64,000 bases of DNA from CBDFKJ01 sp965248805 (GTDB taxonomy: Bacteria; Pseudomonadota; Alphaproteobacteria; UBA6615): positions 186,001-250,000 of the forward strand of contig CBDFKJ010000005.1 of assembly GCA_965248805.1 (NCBI GenBank), in the 5' to 3' direction. Shown here in pieces: positions 63,298 through 64,000 of the stretch. The translations under genes were made by a program, and so were the position numbers. How positions within the stretch are numbered: position 1 is the first letter of the stretch; each line of letters begins with the position of its first letter. The notes under the pieces were generated by a model. It did no database searches. It was given only the letters and a program-made list of their open reading frames with translations, and was not told where the DNA came from.

Positions 63298-64000
63298 CTA
63301 CTTGATCAGGCCCATGTTTTCCAGCTTCAGGAGGATGCGCTGCGCCGCTTCGTCGGGGCTCAGCTCTGCGGTGTTGATATCCAGATCGGGGTCCTCCGGC
63401 GTCTCGTAGGGATCGTCGATGCCGGTGAACTGCTTGATCAAGCCGGCGCGGGCCTTTGCGTAGAGACCCTTGGCGTCGCGCTGCTCGCACACTTCGATCG
63501 GGGTCGAGACGTGCACCTCGACGAAGACGCCGTTGGCCTCGACCATCTCACGTACCGTTTTGCGGACGGAAGCGTAGGGCGCGATCGGGGCGCAGATGGC
63601 GACGCCGCCGGCCTTGGTGATCTCGCTGGCCACGTATCCGATGCGAGTGACGTTGAGATTGCGATGTTCCTCCGAGAAGCCCAGCTCGCTGGACAGATGC
63701 TGGCGCACGTGATCGCCGTCAAGGAGCGTGACCGAGCGGCCGCTGCCCTCCATCAGCTTGACCATCAGTGCCTTCGCGAGCGTCGACTTGCCGCCGCCCG
63801 ACAGGCCGGTAAACAGCACGGTAAATCCCTGACGATGACGCGGCGGATAGCTGCGGTGTAGCTCGGTGATCACCTCCTTGAAGGAAAACCACTCCGGAAC
63901 GTCGATGCCCGCCTGCAGTCGCCGCCGCAGTTCGGTTCCCGATAGCGCCAGCACGGTAACGTCGTCTTTGACCTCGTCGCGCGGGACGTACTGCGCCAGA
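63298..64000 (-). CDS. Bifunctional sulfate adenylyltransferase / APS kinase, C-terminal part
   Basis: The frame is open to the right edge, so the N-terminus is missing. The first visible residues (YVPRDEV, LALSGTELRRRLQAGIDVPE and WFSFKEVITELHRSYPP) are the end of an ATP sulfurylase domain; they continue into an APS kinase domain with P-loop FTGLSGGGKSTLAKALM, LDGDHVRQHLSSELGFSEEH and KGLYAKARAGLIKQFTGIDD. Together they activate sulfate to PAPS. The fused SAT-CysC order is known in several bacteria. Confidence 0.9.
   Translation of the reverse strand, partial: LAQYVPRDEVKDDVTVLALSGTELRRRLQAGIDVPEWFSFKEVITELHRSYPPRHRQGFTVLFTGLSGGGKSTLAKALMVKLMEGSGRSVTLLDGDHVRQHLSSELGFSEEHRNLNVTRIGYVASEITKAGGVAICAPIAPYASVRKTVREMVEANGVFVEVHVSTPIEVCEQRDAKGLYAKARAGLIKQFTGIDDPYETPEDPDLDINTAELSPDEAAQRILLKLENMGLIK

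Overview
The window is GC-rich chromosomal DNA from an alphaproteobacterium, most like a Rhodospirillales-type organism. This is inferred from gene content and order: an mmcB-type DNA repair gene, an ilvC-ilvH-ilvB-miaA/serB/degQ-DUF2065-hflC-hflK/mrp neighbourhood, mreBCD-mrdA-rodA, and a CbiX/CbiG/CbiD-type corrin pathway. No species can be named from sequence alone.

Positions 1-16800 hold core metabolism dominated by cobalamin synthesis. A tightly coupled plus-strand operon runs from a membrane-anchored TPR protein through cbiX, cobH, cobL, cobI, a cbiG-cobJ fusion and cobM, mostly with ATGA or GTGA stop/start overlaps. cobD (partial) diverges at the left edge, cobK lies opposite with an ankyrin-repeat gene overlapping its end, and cbiD and cobA sit divergently near 16 kb. 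The set CbiX + CbiG + CbiD indicates early cobalt insertion (the oxygen-independent type of route). Between them lie mmcB, a DJ-1/PfpI-like gene lacking the usual cysteine, a bactofilin, a small cytochrome c, an EAL-like protein and hldE. The leader of cobK has been cut by a 64-bp insertion-sequence end.

Positions about 16819-38401 are a decayed accessory region bounded by two broken tRNA genes, the 5' halves of tRNA-Arg and tRNA-Lys, both pointing inward and both cut in the anticodon arm. Inside are an intact-looking IS5-family element next to an older remnant, an IS256 element interrupted by a second IS5-family element, IS1595 and IS1182-like remnants, and four copies of one short IS630-family element. 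Genes broken by these include a DNA adenine methylase, a GNAT acetyltransferase, a DUF2306 membrane protein, a sulfotransferase and remnants of an exopolysaccharide/exosortase-type locus (TIGR03016-like outer-membrane protein, HPr-kinase-related protein, nucleotidyltransferase, VanZ-like protein, cis-prenyltransferase). A VapBC-type pair adjoins a prophage tail/lysis remnant (NlpC/P60, tail-tip J with three frameshifts, M15 endolysin, three-TM holin).

Positions 38400-64000 return to core genes: cell-shape genes rodA, mrdA, mreD, mreC, mreB; branched-chain amino-acid genes leuA, ilvC, ilvH, ilvB; miaA, serB, a Do-type protease, hflC/hflK, mrp, a sensor kinase, tRNA-Leu(UAA) and a sulfate-activation fusion. 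Three genes here look broken: an adenylate cyclase split from its TPR half, a CigR/RcnB-like gene split by a 164-bp MITE-like insert with an 8-bp target duplication, and a TraB/GumN gene with an in-frame amber codon. Whether these are real decay or assembly errors cannot be told from the sequence.
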